A stretch of DNA of 64,000 bases from Sulfurospirillum sp. GTDB taxonomy: Bacteria; Campylobacterota; Campylobacteria; Campylobacterales; Sulfurospirillaceae. Shown here piece after piece: positions 17,464-26,737 of this stretch. The DNA lies in contig JADGDR010000002.1 in the NCBI GenBank assembly GCA_016744795.1, positions 112,548-176,547 on the forward strand, given 5' to 3'. How positions within the stretch are numbered: the stretch's first letter is position 1; every line of letters starts with the position of its first letter. Both the position numbers and the translations under genes were made by a program. The notes under the pieces are model-generated. The model was not told the DNA's origin and did not search any database. It saw only the letters and a program-made list of their open reading frames with translations.

Positions 17464-18871
17464 AGCATTTAGAAAAAAGACTATAGTAGTTTTAGAACAA
17501 AGTCTATCTTTATGTATGCTTATTTATGAAAATATATTTGAGTATTTTTTTATACCAAGTATAAAAAATAGAGTACTTATTTGGTTTGGTTTAATGAGTG
17601 CTTTTATATTGTTTCTTTTTAGTACAGCTTTTTATTACTTTTTAGAGCAAAATATAAATTTGAAAATTCAAGAATCTTTATATAATAAAGCAATAATAGT
17701 AAAAGATGGTCTAATATTAGGTTTTTCAACAAAAGAAATTTTTAGAGATTCTAGTTTAAATCAATTTGACATTGAAATACATAAAAATGGTGAAATTGTA
17801 GGCATAAAAGGTAATACAAGATTTGACTACATAAGTACTAAAATAAATCTAAAGGGACCTTTTTCTACGTACAAAAATGGTGAAAATATAAATGCCATTT
17901 ATATTCTAAATATAAAAAAACCTTTTGTGGGAAAGATTTATATATTGAGAAAAAATTTAGACAATAAAGCCGAAAATATTGAAGATACTCTTTTAATTCT
18001 TATTCCTATTTTACTTTTACTTCTGATATTTTTAGCAAGTAGATCAATAGACAAGATTTTAATCCCCATAAAAAATATTACAAAAACTGCTAACGAAATA
18101 ACTGTAAGTGATTTTTCAAAAAGTATAAAACGACCAAAAGATAATGATGAAATACGAGCTTTAGTAGACTCTTTTAACAAAATGATAAAAAGATTAAAAA
18201 ATGGAGTCGAAAAAATTGAAAGATTCAATAATGACGTTTCACATGAACTAAAAACACCTCTTACTATCATTAAAGGAGAAGTTGAAATTACATTAGATAG
18301 ATTAAGAGATACAAATGAATATATAAAAAGTATGAAAATTATAGATGAAGAAGCTGAACAGATTAAAAAAATTGTAGATGGGTTATTATTGCTCACCAAA
18401 TATTCAAAAATAAATATACAAAATTCTTATGAGATTTTTAGTCTAGAAACTATACTATTAAAAGTAGTAAAAAAGTATAACAAAGCATTAAAAGAGAAAA
18501 ATATCTCTCTATATATAGATAAACTAGAAAATATAACAATAAAAGCAAATTCAATTTTAATTGAAACAATTTTTTCAAATCTTATAGACAATGCTATAAA
18601 ATATACTTTAGACAATAAAAATATTAATATCTCATTATATCAAGATAGTAAAATACACTTTATTATTAAAGATGAAGGCATAGGTATAGCAAAAGAAAAA
18701 CTTTGTTTTATAACTGATAGATTCTATAGAGCAGATGAATCAAGAAACAAAAAAATCAAAGGTTTTGGATTAGGACTTAGCATAGTAAAAAATTCTGTTG
18801 AGCTTCATGGTGGAATTTTACATGTAGACTCACAAATTGGAGTCGGTAGTTCTTTTCATGTAGAGATATAA
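17453..18871 (+). CDS. Sensor histidine kinase
   Basis: This 472-residue membrane kinase pairs with the preceding regulator. It has a transmembrane helix at about 40-63, a periplasmic sensor region (about 64-175), a second helix (LILIPILLLLLIFLASRSI), a HAMP linker, and a HisKA domain with His264 in DVSHELKTPL. The ATPase domain carries the N box (NLIDNAIKYT), DEGIGIA and GFGLGLSIV. It begins with TTG inside the regulator gene, so the start is not certain. Nothing in the sensor region indicates the signal. Confidence 0.93.
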   Translation: MSVEAFRKKTIVVLEQSLSLCMLIYENIFEYFFIPSIKNRVLIWFGLMSAFILFLFSTAFYYFLEQNINLKIQESLYNKAIIVKDGLILGFSTKEIFRDSSLNQFDIEIHKNGEIVGIKGNTRFDYISTKINLKGPFSTYKNGENINAIYILNIKKPFVGKIYILRKNLDNKAENIEDTLLILIPILLLLLIFLASRSIDKILIPIKNITKTANEITVSDFSKSIKRPKDNDEIRALVDSFNKMIKRLKNGVEKIERFNNDVSHELKTPLTIIKGEVEITLDRLRDTNEYIKSMKIIDEEAEQIKKIVDGLLLLTKYSKINIQNSYEIFSLETILLKVVKKYNKALKEKNISLYIDKLENITIKANSILIETIFSNLIDNAIKYTLDNKNINISLYQDSKIHFIIKDEGIGIAKEKLCFITDRFYRADESRNKKIKGFGLGLSIVKNSVELHGGILHVDSQIGVGSSFHVEI

Positions 18872-19033
18872 TTTGTGATTTCATATTAAAAATAAAAGAT
18901 TATACAGAATTACAGTAGTAAAATGTTTCTAAATTTGATAAAATAGCTAAGTTGCCTTTTAGTAATTACTTTACATGTAAAGATTCCCTAAGACAATAAA
19001 AACTAAAGTTGTTAACTTATAAATAGGATTTTT

Positions 19034-20251
19034 ATGTTTAGAGCACTTTTTTCCATCTTTTTATTTTTTTTGCACCTAAATGCAAATGTACTTCAAAAAA
19101 GTATTGACAATGCACCTGCGGGAGCTACTATAAAACTTTGGGCAGGAACATATAGTGGTAACATTGTTATAAATAAGCCAATAACTCTTTTAGGTCAAGG
19201 CGAAAAAACTTTAATAAAAGGTGAGAGTAGAGGCAATGTTATAAGCATAAATAGTTCTCATGTAACTCTTAAAAATCTAAAAATTATTAAAAGTGGTAAT
19301 AGATTAGAAAACTTAGATTCTGCTGTTTTTATAAAAGATGCAAAATTTATTAGCATAGAAAATTGTATTATTGATGAGTCTCTTTTTGGGATATTTATGG
19401 ATAACGTTAATGATTCAAGCATAGTAAAAAACAAAATTTCTTCTAATGGTGAAAGTATTGGTTTAAGAGGTGATGGTATTAGATTGTGGTTTAGTCATAA
19501 CAATTTAATTAAGAATAATAATGTTAAAAAATCTCGTGATGTTGTGCTAATGCGTTCACATAACAATACAATTGAAGAGAATCAGATAGAAGATGGTAGA
19601 TATGCCATCTATAATTATCACTCAAAAAATAATAAAATAACAAATAATAGAATTAAAAATAGTGCTGTTGGTGTTTTTATCGAAGGTAGTTTAGATGTTG
19701 AAATAATTAACAATATCATCAAAGGACATCATGGTGCAGCTACAAGTATGGGTATTTTACTTATGGGGGCTTCAAGTACAAAAGTAAAAGACAATATTCT
19801 AGCTCAATGTAATCAAGCACTTTATATCGATAACTCTCCTATGCAAATTGATACTAAAAATTGGATTTTAGATAATCAAATTATGTATAGTACAAGAGGT
19901 CTTGACTTTAGGGGAAAAAGTCTAGGTAATGTCATAAAAAGAAATATACTTTTAGGAAATATGGACAATATTATGTCAGATAGTTATAAAGGTAGAACCA
20001 ATGAAAATGAGATAACAGGTAATTATTGGGATGACTATGAAGGTTTTGATTTGAATAAAGATAACATAGGAGACAGTTCATATAAAAAGTACCTATATCT
20101 TGACCAGCTTTGGGTTAAAAATCCTGAACTGAGATTTTTTTACGGTTCACCTCTTTATTCTATGCTAAACTTTTTATTAAAACTTGCCCCTTTTATGGAA
20201 CCCATTTTTGTGATAGAAGATAAAAAGCCTATTTTTAATAATAGATTTTAG
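19034..20251 (+). CDS. nosD: NosD-like periplasmic beta-helix protein
   Basis: This 405-residue exported protein has a signal peptide (about 1-18) and a right-handed beta-helix built from CASH-type Asn-rich repeats. It ends with the NosD-typical GNYWDDYEGFDLNKDNIGD (about 335-353) and LDQLWVKNPELRFFYGSP region. NosD helps mature the copper centres of nitrous oxide reductase, with the NosFY ABC transporter. Here it stands alone: no nosZ, nosF or nosY is adjacent, so its link to N2O reduction needs the rest of the genome. It ends with a 17-base convergent overlap with truA. Confidence 0.82.
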   Translation: MFRALFSIFLFFLHLNANVLQKSIDNAPAGATIKLWAGTYSGNIVINKPITLLGQGEKTLIKGESRGNVISINSSHVTLKNLKIIKSGNRLENLDSAVFIKDAKFISIENCIIDESLFGIFMDNVNDSSIVKNKISSNGESIGLRGDGIRLWFSHNNLIKNNNVKKSRDVVLMRSHNNTIEENQIEDGRYAIYNYHSKNNKITNNRIKNSAVGVFIEGSLDVEIINNIIKGHHGAATSMGILLMGASSTKVKDNILAQCNQALYIDNSPMQIDTKNWILDNQIMYSTRGLDFRGKSLGNVIKRNILLGNMDNIMSDSYKGRTNENEITGNYWDDYEGFDLNKDNIGDSSYKKYLYLDQLWVKNPELRFFYGSPLYSMLNFLLKLAPFMEPIFVIEDKKPIFNNRF

Positions 20252-20966
20252 CCAAATATAATCCGCTTGAAGGAATGACTCCTGTTGAGTGTTTTTCTTT
20301 GTTTTCAAGTTGTTCTTTTAATTGTTTACATGTAAGCTTATTATTCATAACTTCAAGTGAAAAACTGCACATCATTCTTACTTGGCTTCTTAAAAAAGAG
20401 TTACCTAAAAAGTAGATGATGGTCATGCCTTTGTGAGTGTAAGCTCCTGCTTTTAAAATCTCTCTGATGTCTGAGGAAGTATCACTTCCTTGTTTTTTAA
20501 AGTTTTTAAAGTCATGAATTCCTATGAAGTTTTTTAGGGTACTGTTTAGTTTTTGTGTGTCGATACTCTTTACATGTAAAGCATAGTCTGATAAAAAAGG
20601 TTGATATTCTTCACTGTATAATATGTATCTATAAAGTCTTTTTTTAGCACTAAATCTTGCATGAAAATCTGCATCAACTAAGTCTATAGTTTTAATATAT
20701 ATATTTGGAGCTATTACTTTGTTTAGACCTTTTTTAAGTTTTTTTAAATCACTCCAAAATTCTGGAATTTCACAGTGTATGTCTTGGGCTGTTGCATGAA
20801 CTCCTGTGTCTGTCCTTCCACTGCCTACTAGATTTGTCTTTATATTTAAGTTTTTAAGTGCCTTTGTAAGTACCCCAGCTACTGTAGTAACTCTTTGTCC
20901 ATTGTTTTGGATTTGAAACCCATTAAATTTACTTCCATCGTAACTAAGTGTTATTTTTACTCTCAT
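20235..20966 (-). CDS. truA: tRNA pseudouridine(38-40) synthase
   Basis: TruA converts uridines 38-40 of the tRNA anticodon stem to pseudouridine. The 243-residue protein begins ITLSYDGSKFNGFQIQ and has the catalytic motif GSGRTDTGVHA (Asp53), followed by KRLYRYILYS and the FLGNSFLRSQVRMM block. The ATG at 20966 overlaps the lptF-like stop (TGATG); a TTG one codon earlier is possible. Palindromic TACATGTA sequences occur twice in the gene. The call is secure. Confidence 0.96.
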   Translation of the reverse strand: MRVKITLSYDGSKFNGFQIQNNGQRVTTVAGVLTKALKNLNIKTNLVGSGRTDTGVHATAQDIHCEIPEFWSDLKKLKKGLNKVIAPNIYIKTIDLVDADFHARFSAKKRLYRYILYSEEYQPFLSDYALHVKSIDTQKLNSTLKNFIGIHDFKNFKKQGSDTSSDIREILKAGAYTHKGMTIIYFLGNSFLRSQVRMMCSFSLEVMNNKLTCKQLKEQLENKEKHSTGVIPSSGLYLAKIYY

Positions 20967-21991
20967 CAATATCTCAAAAGTATCTTTTTTCTGTAGTATA
21001 GGTAAGACAGAACTATACTAATCATAAAAACACCCAATACAGCAGGTAGATTTGCAATTTGAACTAAGATGATACCAGGGGCAAGATAACCAAAGATAAC
21101 AGCTATTAGTGGTAAGTATATTCCATCTTTTTCATATCGGTAGGTAACTATACCTATGCTTACGGCAAATAAAACAGTTCCAATTGGAAAGAGTGCTATG
21201 AGTAAGAAAAATGCCAAATCATAAGCACGTTTTTTATTTTTAAGTGCTTGTTCCCAGTAGCTTACAATGTCTTGAACACTACTTACTGAATTTTTTTGTA
21301 CACTCATTAGGTATAGCTTTTTGAAATTTATTTGTTCTATTTTTTCTTTTGAGATTTCAAATGCTTTCCCATTATCTAGTTTTAGCTTTAAAATTCCATC
21401 TTTATTGTTTATGTTAGCATTTTGTGCAGAAATTATTTTTTCTGTACGTTCAGATGTTTTTTCTTGGTACATTACCACACCACTATACTTGTCTTTTTTA
21501 TCATTTTTATCTATATAAACTAGCCAATCCGAAAACTTTTGCCCAAATTCTGTTGCTTTGATATTGAACTTTGCTTCTGCTCTTTTATAGTCTAAAAAAT
21601 TTGCATTTAGTTGTTTTGCTATGGGGATTAGAACTAATATATTGATTATAAGTAGCGTTGAGAGTATTGAAGCAACTATTACAAAAAGTCTTGTTATTTT
21701 TTTAGGTGTGTATCCAAGAGTAAAAAGAACTATGGTTTCATTCTCTTTTGAAAGGTTAAACAAAGATATACTTAAAGCTATAAAGAAGGTGATGGGAAGA
21801 GTATATATAAGTATGTTTGGTAAAAGATAGACATAAAGAAGTCCTAACTCATAAAAGCTGATCTTGATTACAGAAGTTATGCTTGCTATTTTGATAAAAA
21901 ATACAACTGAAGTTATAAAAAAGAGTGTAAAAAATAGTGAAGAGAAGAGTGCACTAAAGTGTTTTAGCAAATAGTGATTTACTCTACCCAT
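20966..21991 (-). CDS. LptF/LptG family permease (YjgP/YjgQ)
   Basis: This 341-residue inner-membrane protein has three N-terminal helices, a periplasmic beta-jellyroll segment (about 130-235) and three C-terminal helices, the layout of LptF/LptG. It starts with a conserved-looking LLKHF region and has LFTLGYTPKKITRL, a cytosolic coupling helix. LptF and LptG with the LptB ATPase extract LPS from the inner membrane. Only one is present here; which paralogue it is cannot be decided. Its start overlaps the prepilin peptidase end by 8 bases. Confidence 0.88.
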   Translation of the reverse strand: MGRVNHYLLKHFSALFSSLFFTLFFITSVVFFIKIASITSVIKISFYELGLLYVYLLPNILIYTLPITFFIALSISLFNLSKENETIVLFTLGYTPKKITRLFVIVASILSTLLIINILVLIPIAKQLNANFLDYKRAEAKFNIKATEFGQKFSDWLVYIDKNDKKDKYSGVVMYQEKTSERTEKIISAQNANINNKDGILKLKLDNGKAFEISKEKIEQINFKKLYLMSVQKNSVSSVQDIVSYWEQALKNKKRAYDLAFFLLIALFPIGTVLFAVSIGIVTYRYEKDGIYLPLIAVIFGYLAPGIILVQIANLPAVLGVFMISIVLSYLYYRKKILLRY

Positions 21992-22730
21992 AAATCATCT
22001 CTAATATTTGACTTACTTGTGGTGAAAATACCCAAGTGATATATAATCCAAGTGCCAAAAATGGGATAAATGGAAGTTCATATCCTTTTTTCTTTACAAT
22101 CATAAAAACAGGAAGTGCAATAAGCGCAGATATATAGATAGCAGCTAAGCCAAGCTTAACTCCAACAACAGCGCCAATAATACCTGCTATAATTATGTCA
22201 GCTTCTCCCATTGCCTCTTTTTTGATAACCCAAGAGATAATGATACGAAGTAGTGCAAATCCACCCGCTAGCAGTAAAGCATCATTTAATGAAACAAGAA
22301 AATCATTTACAAAAAGAGATACAAAAAGTGCAGGTATGCTAATACAATCAGGAACAGCTTTGTATTTTAAGTCAATTACACTCAGTGCTAAAAGCATTGT
22401 GAAGAGTATTGAATATATAAATGCTTTTAGTAAAGAATCAACGTTAAGTGCAGTAGAGACAAATATAAAAGTAGTCAATAGCTCAATAATAGGGTATTGT
22501 ATAGAGATTTTTTCTTTGCAAAATGCACATTTTCCACCAAGGAAAACCCAGGAAAATAGAGGTATATTGTGATACCACTTTAGTGGATGTTTACATGTAA
22601 CACAGTGTGATGCAGGTAGAGATATACTCTCATCTTTTGGAACTCTTATGATGACTACATTTAAAAATGAGCCAACGCTCAGACCAATAAAACCAAATAA
22701 AATAATTAATGCTAAAGTAGATGTAATCAT
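21984..22730 (-). CDS. Prepilin peptidase (A24 family)
   Basis: This 248-residue membrane aspartic protease cleaves and N-methylates type IV prepilins or pseudopilins. It has the N-terminal SVGSFLNVVIIRVP motif, two CxxC pairs in CVTCKHPL and CAFCKEK (zinc-binding methylase part, about 43-75), the first catalytic Asp in SVIDLKYKAVPD and a second in GEADIIIAG, a variant of the usual GxGD. I recall a related gene beside uppS in Campylobacter. It overlaps uppS by ATGA. No pilin genes are seen here. Confidence 0.9.
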   Translation of the reverse strand: MITSTLALIILFGFIGLSVGSFLNVVIIRVPKDESISLPASHCVTCKHPLKWYHNIPLFSWVFLGGKCAFCKEKISIQYPIIELLTTFIFVSTALNVDSLLKAFIYSILFTMLLALSVIDLKYKAVPDCISIPALFVSLFVNDFLVSLNDALLLAGGFALLRIIISWVIKKEAMGEADIIIAGIIGAVVGVKLGLAAIYISALIALPVFMIVKKKGYELPFIPFLALGLYITWVFSPQVSQILEMIYG

Positions 22731-23407
22731 AATGCTCCAAATCTCCTAGATGTTGTTCTGTATTTTGAAAGTATAGTTTCGAGTTCCCCGTTGCTAAAAT
22801 CTGGCCATAGAGTATTGGTAAATAATAGTTCTGCATAAGCACTTTGCCAAAGAAGAAAGTTTGATAGTCTTTGATCACCACCAGTGCGTATAAGCAGGTC
22901 AATATCAGGAAAATTTGAAGTATCTAAAAGTTTACTAATATCTTCTTCTTCTACTTTAGTTCCTTTTTCTATAGCTTTGTTTACTGCCCTTGTTATTTCA
23001 TCACGTGAACCATAGTTTATCGCCAAGATTTGAGTCATACCACTACAATGAGAAGTTTGATTCTTTACATGTAAAATAGTTTTTTGCAAAGAGCTTGAAA
23101 ACTTACTTATATCACCTATGACATTAAATTTTATATTGTTTTCTTTTAGTGTCTGTAACTCTTTTTTTAAAAATTTACTCAAGAGTTTCATTAAAAAATC
23201 TATTTCTGTTTTTGGACGTTTCCAGTTTTCAGTACTAAATGCATAAAGAGTTAGGTATTCAATTCCAATTTTTGCACAATATTCTGTAATAACATGTACT
23301 TTTTTAGCACCTTGTTCATGCCCAGTTGAGCGTTTTTTGTTTTGACGTTCTGCCCAGCGGCCATTGCCATCCATAATAATAGCTAAGTGCTTTAAATCAT
23401 TTACCAA
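22727..23407 (-). CDS. uppS: Undecaprenyl diphosphate synthase
   Basis: UppS makes the C55 lipid carrier for peptidoglycan and O-antigen by cis-condensation of IPP onto FPP. The 226-residue protein has the defining IIMDGNGRWA start (catalytic Asp, about 10-19), HEQGAKKV, YAFSTENWKRP and the C-terminal RTGGDQRLSNFLLWQSAYAE (about 175-194). The start is a TTG behind AAAGGATAATT. It sits in the conserved epsilon run with coaBC and a prepilin peptidase. Confidence 0.96.
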   Translation of the reverse strand: MVNDLKHLAIIMDGNGRWAERQNKKRSTGHEQGAKKVHVITEYCAKIGIEYLTLYAFSTENWKRPKTEIDFLMKLLSKFLKKELQTLKENNIKFNVIGDISKFSSSLQKTILHVKNQTSHCSGMTQILAINYGSRDEITRAVNKAIEKGTKVEEEDISKLLDTSNFPDIDLLIRTGGDQRLSNFLLWQSAYAELLFTNTLWPDFSNGELETILSKYRTTSRRFGAL

Positions 23408-23409
23408 AA

Positions 23410-24120
23410 TTATCCTTTGAGATCTAGTATCAGCTTATCTGAATTGTATAAAGGTTCAATAAGCTTATTGATACTGATATTTGTTGCTATATTTGATTTT
23501 TTTAGAAAATATTGTGTTTTGTTAAAGAGTACTTCTAAGTTAAATACTCCTTCGTGTATATACCCTCTCATGGGTCCTAGATTTTCATAAGCACAATAAA
23601 ATTCCATATAACCAGATCCTAGTTTTACCTGAAGTAGAGTGGTTTTGTTGTTGTGTTTTAGAGGTAGATGGATGATGTCTTCTTTTAAGGCTAAAAGCAT
23701 TTCACTAAAAAGTCTAAAACTATTTTTTTTTATTTCATTATTTGCTAGATTTTCTATAATCCACTCTTTAAATGTACTTATTGGAGAAGGTACTTCGGCT
23801 ATTTGGGCTAAAAACTCACTAAGCTCTATATCTAAAAAACCTTCATCATTTTGTAAAAAGTTTGGTTTTTCGATTAGATTTGATATAGTGATTATACCAG
23901 CTTTTCCTTCTCCAAAACTACCCCAATACCTAGTGCCTTCTTCCAGTTTCTTTTGAGATTTTGTAGTAAACTCTTTTGTTCCAAGAAGTAGTTTATATCT
24001 ATCTAAACCAAGAGATTTCAAAACTTCAATACTGATTGGCAAAGAACCATTAAACCTCATAGGGTTTTTGGCATTTGCCTTAGCATCAATTTTAGAAAGT
24101 TTTGAAATAGTATTCATCAT
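23410..24120 (-). CDS. Conserved protein of unknown function between coaBC and uppS
   Basis: This 236-residue soluble protein has no signal peptide or membrane helix and no catalytic motif I recognise. Visible features are an Arg/Lys-rich N-terminus, an EEGTRYWGSFGEGKAGIITISN segment (about 60-81), and a C-terminal half of alternating beta/alpha character with a GPMRGYIHEG turn. I recall an uncharacterised gene at the same place in Campylobacter, between the coaBC and uppS homologues. It is translationally coupled to coaBC (ATGA) and 2 bases from uppS. The conserved position argues that it is real and constrained; function is unknown. Confidence 0.75.
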   Translation of the reverse strand: MMNTISKLSKIDAKANAKNPMRFNGSLPISIEVLKSLGLDRYKLLLGTKEFTTKSQKKLEEGTRYWGSFGEGKAGIITISNLIEKPNFLQNDEGFLDIELSEFLAQIAEVPSPISTFKEWIIENLANNEIKKNSFRLFSEMLLALKEDIIHLPLKHNNKTTLLQVKLGSGYMEFYCAYENLGPMRGYIHEGVFNLEVLFNKTQYFLKKSNIATNISINKLIEPLYNSDKLILDLKG

Positions 24121-25298
24121 AATTGTTTTGATAACTCCACTATTTGCTTTGCTATATTTTGTTTCGAAGAGAGTTCTAGTTTTCTATTAGCCTTTTTGGT
24201 TATAAAAGTAACTTCATTCTCATTACTGCCAAAAGCATTTTTTTCTCCAAGTATATTTAGACATACTGCATCAAGTGATTTTTTTTCTAACATATTTTTT
24301 GCACTTTTAATTGCTGTTTTTTCATTCATTTCAGCTTTAAAACCTATGGTTTTGATATCTTTTTTGTCGATACCAAGTAAGATATCTTCATTTTTAATAA
24401 GTTCTAGATTCCACTTTTCGCCTAACTCATCTTTTTTGAGTTTTCCACTGTTTACATGTAAGGGTATAAAGTCACTAATCGCAGCACACATTACCAGATA
24501 TGAACCTTTACATGTAGAAGTTTGGATAGCTTTTTTATATTCATCTGAACTATTTACATGTAGAGTCTTGAACACTAACATATTCTCAGGTTTTGAAGTG
24601 ATGAGTGTTACATCAGCTCCAGCAACATAGTAAGCATATGCCAAGGCATTTGCTTGTTTTCCGCTAGAGAAGTTTGTAAGACATCTTACATCGTCTATTT
24701 TTTCAATGCTTCCCCCACCAGTAACAATTACTTTTTTACCTGCCCAAAATTCATCTTTTAAAAGTTCACGTGCAGTCATGTCAAATATAGTTTTAGGTTC
24801 AGCCAAAGCTCCTGTTCCAACATCATTACAGGCTAGAAGTTTATCTTGTGGTTCACATACTATAAAACCTAGTTTTTCAAGCTTTTTTTGGCTCTGTTTT
24901 GTGATTGGATTGAGTATCATATTTGTATTTGCTGAAGGTGCTATGATAACTTGTTTATCAAAAGCCAATATGGTTTGTGTTAGTAGATTATCGGCAATTC
25001 CATTAGCGAGTTTATTCATTGTATTGGCAGTTATGGGAGCAATTACAAAAATATCTGCCCATTTTCCTATATGAATATGATTGAGGTCATTTGCCCAGCT
25101 TTCACTTTGTACATGTAAGACCTCATGTTGGCTGATTGCTTCAAAGGTAAGAGGGGTAACAAAGCGTTTTGCCTCTTCGCTCATGATAACTCTTACATTA
25201 GCTCCTGCTTTAACATATAAGCGTATAATTTCTAGTGTCTTATATATTGCTATGCTTCCAGTAACCCCAATGAGTATGTTTTTGTTTTTAAGCATCAT
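24117..25298 (-). CDS. coaBC: Bifunctional phosphopantothenoylcysteine decarboxylase/synthase
   Basis: CoaBC carries out two steps of coenzyme A synthesis: CTP-dependent ligation of cysteine to phosphopantothenate and its decarboxylation. The flavoprotein half starts ILIGVTGSIAIYKTLEIIR and has IAPITANTMNKLANGIADNLL with the Asn motif (about 105-125). The CoaB half starts at KKVIVTGGGSIEKIDDVR (about 185-202). I use the ATG at 25298, overlapping the glmU stop, because it gives the normal N-terminus; 393 residues is normal. Five TACATGTA palindromes fall in this gene, several encoding Leu-His-Val insertions. Confidence 0.95.
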   Translation of the reverse strand: MMLKNKNILIGVTGSIAIYKTLEIIRLYVKAGANVRVIMSEEAKRFVTPLTFEAISQHEVLHVQSESWANDLNHIHIGKWADIFVIAPITANTMNKLANGIADNLLTQTILAFDKQVIIAPSANTNMILNPITKQSQKKLEKLGFIVCEPQDKLLACNDVGTGALAEPKTIFDMTARELLKDEFWAGKKVIVTGGGSIEKIDDVRCLTNFSSGKQANALAYAYYVAGADVTLITSKPENMLVFKTLHVNSSDEYKKAIQTSTCKGSYLVMCAAISDFIPLHVNSGKLKKDELGEKWNLELIKNEDILLGIDKKDIKTIGFKAEMNEKTAIKSAKNMLEKKSLDAVCLNILGEKNAFGSNENEVTFITKKANRKLELSSKQNIAKQIVELSKQL

Positions 25299-26589
25299 TT
25301 TTACCAAAGAATTTATAGAAAAAACCATCTAAGATTTTTATTTTTGTTCTGGCAATTGCTAGAGAGCCTTTTTTAATATTTTTTGTAACAGTTGTTCCAC
25401 TTGCTATGATGACATCATCTTCAATGGTAACTGGTGCAATTAGTTGTGAATCACTTCCAACGAAAACATTTTTGCCTATGATTGTTTTGTATTTTGTTTT
25501 TCCGTCGTAGTTACATGTAATAGTTCCGCAACCAATGTTTGTGCCAGTGTCTATCTCGCTATCACCAAGGTAGCTTAGATGCCCAGCTTTTACGCCATTT
25601 AAAGTTGATTTTTTGATTTCGACAAAGTTTCCTATTTTAGAATCTATTAAAACAGATTTTGGTCTAACTCTTGCCATAGGTCCTATTTCAGAGTTTTTAA
25701 GCATACTATCTTCTACCACAGAGTTTGTTTTGATAATAGAGTTTATGATTCTTGCACCTTTTAAAAGTGACACTCCACTTTCTAGGAGACACTCTCCCTC
25801 TATTTCTACATCACTATGAATAAAAATAGTCTCAGGAAGTCTCATTGTAACTCCCTTTTCCATAAAACGTTTTTTTATTCTTTTTTGCATAAGCTCTTCT
25901 GCAATGCTTAGATGGTATTTTGAGTTAACTCCCATAAACGTCTCTTCATTAATTTGCACTGCTTTTACTTCAATATTTTGCTCATTTGCTAGACTTACTA
26001 GGTCTGTTATATAGTACTCTTTTTGTGAATTATCATTTGAGAGTTTAGGAAGATTGTTTTTTAGAAATTCTGTGCTAAATAGATATACACCTGCATTAAC
26101 ATTATTTATTTTTAGTTCTTTATCATTTGCATCTTTATGTTCTACGATTTTTGATACCTGATGTGAATTATTCATAACAACTCTTCCATAACCAGTTGGG
26201 TTACTACATGTAAAAGTGCTCATAACTACTTGTGCATTTTCATTAAAAAAAGCTTTCATATCATTTGCTTCAAGTAGAGGCATATCTCCATTAAGAACTA
26301 AAACTTTTTCATATTTTGGATTAATAGACATAATAGATCCACCAGTGCCTGGGAAGTTTTTATGGTCTTGAATTACATAAGTTATGTTTTTAAAATGAGA
26401 ATTCATCAGTTCTTTGATTAAATCTGCTTGATGGTGAAGAATTACGTGTATATCATCGGAGATATTTTGTGCCTCTTTGATGATATGATAAAGCATAGGA
26501 AATCCGCTGATTTCATGTAAAACTTTTGGTTTTTTTGATTTCATTCTTGTTCCAAATCCAGCAGCCATAATGGCAATAGATGTACGCAT
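25288..26589 (-). CDS. glmU: Bifunctional UDP-GlcNAc pyrophosphorylase/GlcN-1-P acetyltransferase
   Basis: GlmU makes UDP-GlcNAc for peptidoglycan and LPS. The N-terminal nucleotidyltransferase has IAIMAAGFGTRMKSKKPKVLHEI (about 4-26), the C-terminal left-handed beta-helix acetyltransferase has repeated hexapeptides and KAGHLSYLGDSEIDTGTNIGCG (about 340-361). It has 433 residues, a normal epsilon length. It is the first gene of a minus-strand run with coaBC and uppS, divergent from motA with a 148-base gap. Confidence 0.96.
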   Translation of the reverse strand: MRTSIAIMAAGFGTRMKSKKPKVLHEISGFPMLYHIIKEAQNISDDIHVILHHQADLIKELMNSHFKNITYVIQDHKNFPGTGGSIMSINPKYEKVLVLNGDMPLLEANDMKAFFNENAQVVMSTFTCSNPTGYGRVVMNNSHQVSKIVEHKDANDKELKINNVNAGVYLFSTEFLKNNLPKLSNDNSQKEYYITDLVSLANEQNIEVKAVQINEETFMGVNSKYHLSIAEELMQKRIKKRFMEKGVTMRLPETIFIHSDVEIEGECLLESGVSLLKGARIINSIIKTNSVVEDSMLKNSEIGPMARVRPKSVLIDSKIGNFVEIKKSTLNGVKAGHLSYLGDSEIDTGTNIGCGTITCNYDGKTKYKTIIGKNVFVGSDSQLIAPVTIEDDVIIASGTTVTKNIKKGSLAIARTKIKILDGFFYKFFGKNDA

Positions 26590-26603
26590 TGATAACTTTC
26601 CTC

Positions 26604-26630
26604 TAAATTGTTTATATAAATAGTCGATAT
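26604..26630 (+). promoter_or_regulatory. Candidate sigma28 (FliA) promoter of motAB-fliP
   Basis: TAAA at 26604-26607, a 15-base spacer, then GTCGATAT at 26623-26630 match the sigma28 layout TAAA-N15-GCCGATAA, and CGATWT is the epsilon -10 form. It points to motA, whose start is about 108 bases downstream. The same arrangement recurs before flgL, which strengthens it. Confidence 0.55.
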
Positions 26631-26737
26631 TTTAACTAAATTATGTTTTAATCGTTATAAAATGGCTCTTTTAAACACTTTTTAACATAAAAACAATTAA
26701 ACTATATAAAAATTATAGATACATAAGGTAGATAAAC

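Noticed and set aside
18872..19033. A regulatory RNA upstream of the NosD-like gene
   Set aside because: The 162 bases hold one TTTACATGTAAA palindrome and AT-rich DNA but no stable structure or known regulator box that I can see.
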